A stretch of DNA of 7,522 nt from NCBI GenBank assembly GCA_009776715.1, contig WRNF01000044.1, positions 1,685-9,206 on the forward strand. The letters are read 5' to 3'. The notes beneath the pieces were generated by a model, which searched no databases, was not told where the DNA came from, and saw only the letters and a list, made by a program, of their open reading frames with translations. Shown one piece after another: positions 5,945 to 7,522 of this stretch (positions within the stretch are counted from its first letter, which is position 1; the number at the start of each line of letters is the position of its first letter). The stretch comes from Treponema sp. (GTDB lineage Bacteria > Spirochaetota > Spirochaetia > Treponematales > Breznakiellaceae). The translations under genes were made by a program, and so were the position numbers.

Positions 5945-6706
5945 GTGGTTAATTATGATGAACGCTTGAAAAATGAACGGGATTTTCATAATAATAATGA
6001 ATGGAGAAAAAACCGTGAACATTTGGGCAAATACCGTTCAATATTTACTGACAAAAAGGGAGCAACAGCTTATCGCAATGAAATTATTACAAAATATTCA
6101 AATCCCGATGATACTGTTTTGCTGGATTACGGTTGCGGTAACGGCGGATATTTACTTGCCAATTTTTCCAAAGTAAAAGACGGAATTGGAATAGATATAT
6201 CCCAAAAGGAAATTGAAATAGCCGAAAACAAAACTTTACCCAATAATATTGGAAATATAAATTTTTTTGTTATGGATGCAATGAATACGGAATTTGCCGA
6301 TAAATCATTTGATATAATTCACGGCAATGCTATTTTACATCATTTAGACCTTGAGAAAAGTATTCTTGAAATAAAAAGGATATTAAAAGATGACGGCGTA
6401 TGTGTTTTTATAGAGCCGTTATCGACAAATCCAATAATAGAATTATATCGTAAATTAACGCCAAAATTACGGACGCTTGACGAACAGCCTTTCAGGAGGA
6501 AAGAACTAAAAATAATAAATAAACATTTTCAAAATACAAAAATAAAATATTTTGCCTTTTTCACTTTATTGGGTGTATTGTTTAGAAAAAGAAAATGTTT
6601 TAATAAAATATTGGAAATATTATATAAACTGGATGGAATTATACTGGCAAATAAAAGCCCGTTAAAATATTTGGCATGGGTATGTGTATTGGAGATAAGA
6701 AAATGA
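5945..6706 (+). CDS. Class I SAM-dependent methyltransferase
   Basis: A 253-residue cytoplasmic methyltransferase with the Methyltransf_11-type Rossmann fold, transferring a methyl group from S-adenosylmethionine to an unknown small molecule or lipid. Motif I is VLLDYGCGNGGY (residues 58-69), the acidic ribose-binding residue is Asp84 in GIGIDIS (80-86), the adenine-contact region is FFVMDAMN (107-114), and the post-motif is DKSFDIIHGNAILHHL (119-134), followed by the usual ILKDDGVCVFIEP. The C-terminal 80 residues are basic and partly hydrophobic (YFAFFTLLGVLF) and set substrate choice. The start is GTG at 5945, chosen because GGAGG (5933-5937) lies seven bases before it; the ATG at 5940 is too close. 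The gene is AT-rich. An attC-like element follows 30 bases after the stop, as expected for an integron cassette. A phase-variable open frame may overlap its start. Confidence 0.9.
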   Translation: MVNYDERLKNERDFHNNNEWRKNREHLGKYRSIFTDKKGATAYRNEIITKYSNPDDTVLLDYGCGNGGYLLANFSKVKDGIGIDISQKEIEIAENKTLPNNIGNINFFVMDAMNTEFADKSFDIIHGNAILHHLDLEKSILEIKRILKDDGVCVFIEPLSTNPIIELYRKLTPKLRTLDEQPFRRKELKIINKHFQNTKIKYFAFFTLLGVLFRKRKCFNKILEILYKLDGIILANKSPLKYLAWVCVLEIRK

Positions 6707-6735
6707 AATATAAATAAATTGGGAAAACAGAAACT

Positions 6736-6799
6736 GCACATAACAGGTCTGTTTACGCATCGCCGCCTTACGGCGGCTAGGACTCCGCCCGTTATGTGC
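6736..6799 (+). repeat. attC-like recombination site (integron cassette 59-base element)
   Basis: The 64-bp element begins with GCACATAAC (6736-6744) and ends with its exact complement GTTATGTGC (6791-6799), as integron attC sites do with their R'' and R' core sites. Between them is a strong hairpin GCCGCC-TTAC-GGCGGC (6762-6777). Length, position 30 bases after a stop codon and same-strand orientation fit a cassette end. Chromosomal integrons with long cassette arrays are known in Treponema denticola. The core departs from the strict GTTRRRY consensus by one base, the internal L-box pairing is poor, and no integrase or clear second attC is in the window. Confidence 0.55.
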
Positions 6800-6841
6800 C
6801 ATAAAATCTGAAAGATGGTTTTATGAATATATACACATAAA

Positions 6842-6858
6842 ACATTGGTTACCAATGT
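6842..6858. promoter_or_regulatory. Perfect palindrome, operator-like
   Basis: ACATTGGT-T-ACCAATGT is a 17-bp perfect palindrome with one central base, three bases upstream of a ribosome site (GGAG at 6862-6865) and an ATG at 6870. Position and symmetry suggest a repressor operator left behind by a lost gene. A short RNA hairpin is the alternative. Confidence 0.5.
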
Positions 6859-6869
6859 AAAGGAGAAAA

Positions 6870-6905
6870 ATGGAAATGGTGCCAGGCACCGTTTTACTCG
6901 CTTAG
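6870..6905 (+). pseudogene. Orphan gene start: 11-codon ORF with a ribosome binding site
   Basis: GGAG (6862-6865) precedes ATG at 6870, which opens MEMVPGTVLLA and stops at 6903-6905. The frame runs straight into the palindrome GGTGCC-A-GGCACC (6878-6890). The simplest reading is the start of a gene whose body was replaced by the repeat. A leader peptide is less likely. Confidence 0.3.
6878..6890. repeat. Palindrome GGTGCC-A-GGCACC, dispersed-repeat type
   Basis: A perfect 13-bp palindrome followed by GTTTTACTCG. The same half-sites (GGTGCCAG and CTGGCACC) make up the terminator at 7395-7425, so the 92-residue gene lies between two copies of this word. Such motifs resemble REP-like elements, but no transposase is nearby. 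Confidence 0.6.
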
Positions 6906-6928
6906 ATGGTTAAAGGCCGCATGCATCT

Positions 6929-6982
6929 GACACCACGGAGGAAATGACAGACATCAGTGCTATAGCAGGAGGCACTGGTGTC
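6929..6982. repeat. Nested inverted repeats upstream of the 92-residue gene
   Basis: GACAC (6929-6933) can pair with GTGTC (6978-6982), and CAGTGC (6955-6960) with GCACTG (6972-6977), giving a two-part stem with a 21-base bulge on one side. GGAGGAAATG (6937-6946) lies inside the bulge. It could be an RNA structure or a decayed repeat. Confidence 0.35.
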
Positions 6983-7048
6983 TCTGTGTTGCAAAGACAT
7001 TCGGTTTTTGAATTAGGAGAAAATAGCCCTTTTTTTACTCAAAAAATA

Positions 7049-7057
7049 TGTTATACT
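7049..7057 (+). promoter_or_regulatory. Extended -10 promoter of the 92-residue gene
   Basis: TGTTATACT (7049-7057) is an extended -10 box (TGn followed by TATACT). No clear -35 is seen; a T-rich run stands at that place. The predicted start is near 7064, giving a leader of about 36 bases that contains the duplicated start region. Confidence 0.5.
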
Positions 7058-7069
7058 TTTATAGAGAGA

Positions 7070-7105
7070 AGATATAACTATGATAGAGGAGATAAAACTA
7101 TGATA
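7070..7105 (+). repeat. 20-bp tandem duplication of a ribosome-site/start segment
   Basis: AGATATAACTATGATA (7070-7085) and AGATAAAACTATGATA (7090-7105) match at 15 of 16 bases with a 20-base period. The first ATG (7080) opens a seven-codon frame, MIEEIKL, whose TGA overlaps the second ATG (7100) as ATGA, giving a possible coupled leader peptide. Confidence 0.6.
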
Positions 7106-7378
7106 ACGGAAGTCAAAGAAAAGCGTATCATCTCAATAAGAGATGTCGATTTTGAATACGACGGCAGGTGGGTACTTTTTCTGCCAGAGCCAAGTTCAAC
7201 ATCGGGCGAATGGGGCTGCGTTGTAGCCTATGGAGACGGAACAAAAGAAGACCGTGCGGCATTGTACGAGTATCTTCATGAAAAATACCAAGAACAAGCA
7301 CTTCTAAAATTCGCTTATGAACCAAAGGAGGATGTGATCTATGGAATGTACGACGTTGGAGTTGCTACCGGAGTTTAA
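7100..7378 (+). CDS. Hypothetical protein, 92 residues
   Basis: I do not recognise this protein. It begins MITEVKEKRIISIRDVDFEY, carries an aromatic segment DGRWVLFLPEP, a glycine-rich strand EWGCVVAYGDGTKEDR (about residues 38-53), a helix ALYEYLHEKYQEQALLKFAY, and ends MYDVGVATGV. It is soluble, acidic overall and has no signal peptide or membrane segment. I chose the start at 7100 because GAGGAG (7086-7091) lies eight bases before it and an extended -10 box lies upstream. The same frame is open back to an ATG at 6944, but that start has its GGAGG only two bases away and the added part reads like non-coding sequence. Codon usage is less AT-biased than the methyltransferase gene. A terminator follows, so it is probably monocistronic. 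It lies between two GGTGCC/GGCACC repeats. Confidence 0.65.
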   Translation: MITEVKEKRIISIRDVDFEYDGRWVLFLPEPSSTSGEWGCVVAYGDGTKEDRAALYEYLHEKYQEQALLKFAYEPKEDVIYGMYDVGVATGV

Positions 7379-7385
7379 TCACTGA
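7341..7385 (+). pseudogene. Vestigial overlapping gene start, 14 codons
   Basis: GGAGG (7327-7331), nine bases before ATG at 7341, opens MECTTLELLPEFNH and stops at 7383-7385. It overlaps the last 38 bases of the 92-residue gene in another frame, the usual arrangement for the second gene of a coupled pair. The terminator follows at once, so the second gene seems lost or truncated. A chance match is possible. Confidence 0.3.
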
Positions 7386-7394
7386 ATCCAAGAA

Positions 7395-7425
7395 AAGGTG
7401 CCAGACACGTGCCTGGCACCTTTTT
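7395..7425 (+). terminator. Intrinsic terminator
   Basis: AAGGTGCCAG (7395-7404) and CTGGCACCTT (7413-7422) form a perfect 10-bp stem with an 8-base loop, followed by five T residues (7421-7425). An A-run precedes the stem, so it may also stop transcription from the other side. It ends the 92-residue gene. Confidence 0.85.
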
Positions 7426-7505
7426 AAATAATGCAAAATGCATTTTCGCGCCATATATAATATACAGGCTTTTTTAAGTCTGATAATATATCATTAGGAG
7501 TATAT

Positions 7506-7522
7506 ATGGCAGATATGGAAAC
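7506..7522 (+). CDS. Start of a gene running off the right edge
   Basis: AGGAG (7496-7500) lies five bases before ATG at 7506, which begins MADME. The product cannot be identified from five codons. AT-rich sequence upstream contains TATAAT-like words (7456-7461 and around 7482-7487) that could serve as its -10 box. A palindrome AAAATGCATTTT (7435-7446) lies upstream. Confidence 0.5.

Larger units (their letters stand above)
5634..5952 (+). other. Open continuation frame of the candidate phase-variable ORF
   Basis: In the frame CAT-GAA-TTC (codons from 5629) I find no stop until TAA at 5950-5952, and the same frame is open backwards to 5575, about 125 codons in AT-rich sequence. The first ATG in it is at 5698, without a Shine-Dalgarno. 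The stretch encodes a hydrophobic segment YINFLLIIYVEFI and ends MSWRLCRG. Its last 8 bases overlap the start of the methyltransferase gene, and the methyltransferase ribosome site GGAGG (5933-5937) lies inside it. Part of it is derived from repeats (an inverted repeat at 5765-5800 and a diverged 33-bp repeat at 5799-5833). Openness may therefore be chance, and I recognise no family. Confidence 0.3.

Noticed and set aside
6944..7378. Longer 144-residue version of the hypothetical protein starting at 6944
   Set aside because: The GGAGG is only two bases from that ATG, the extra N-terminal part overlaps nested inverted repeats and a promoter, and the start at 7100 has an ideal ribosome site.

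Overview
The window looks like an accessory region of a low-GC, host-associated spirochaete, most likely a Treponema relative. The main taxonomic clue is the topoisomerase IV A subunit at the left edge, whose N-terminus and 'GYMGT' region match the short spirochaetal form as I remember it. The heavy load of tandem, inverted and palindromic repeats, the decayed gene pieces and one integron attC-like element agree with that. This is an inference from sequence memory, not from a search.

Left part (1-4758, minus strand). A ParC/GyrA-family gene runs off the left edge and is broken by one missing base at a short homopolymer near its N-terminus. To its right is a two-gene cassette that looks like a divergent BrnT/BrnA toxin-antitoxin pair (2594 to 2111, overlapping by 17 bases). 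Next comes a 142-bp inverted repeat built from G-rich heptamers, then a HipA-like kinase gene (4026 to 2845) that is very AT-rich, then an Uma2-family nuclease gene (4758 to 4144). Each has its own recognisable promoter.

Middle part (4759-5944). This is a repeat-rich zone without a clearly conserved intact gene. It holds a six-unit 33-bp tandem array bracketed by 12-bp inverted repeats, the C-terminal remnant of a clan AA aspartic protease, and a strong plus-strand promoter. The promoter directly precedes a small open frame containing a (TC)17 microsatellite. With 17 units the frame stops at once. With 18 or 15 units it would stay open to 5952, overlapping the start of the next gene by 8 bases. 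This candidate phase-variable switch is the most interesting signal here.

Right part (5945-7522, plus strand). A class I SAM-dependent methyltransferase gene is followed 30 bases later by a 64-bp attC-like element, so it may be an integron cassette. After it come a palindromic operator-like site with an orphan ribosome site and start, a 92-residue protein of unknown function bracketed by GGTGCC/GGCACC hairpins, a good intrinsic terminator, and the first codons of another gene at the right edge.

A recurring property is promoter placement. At four starts (ParC-like, BrnT-like, HipA-like and the microsatellite ORF) the -10 box ends only 5-6 bases before the ATG and no usable Shine-Dalgarno is present, which predicts leaderless mRNAs. 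The Uma2, methyltransferase, 92-residue and right-edge genes have normal Shine-Dalgarno sites. The gene set (toxin-antitoxin, HipA-like kinase, Uma2 nuclease, cassette methyltransferase) is typical of a genomic island beside a housekeeping gene; I see no direct evidence that the genes act in one pathway.
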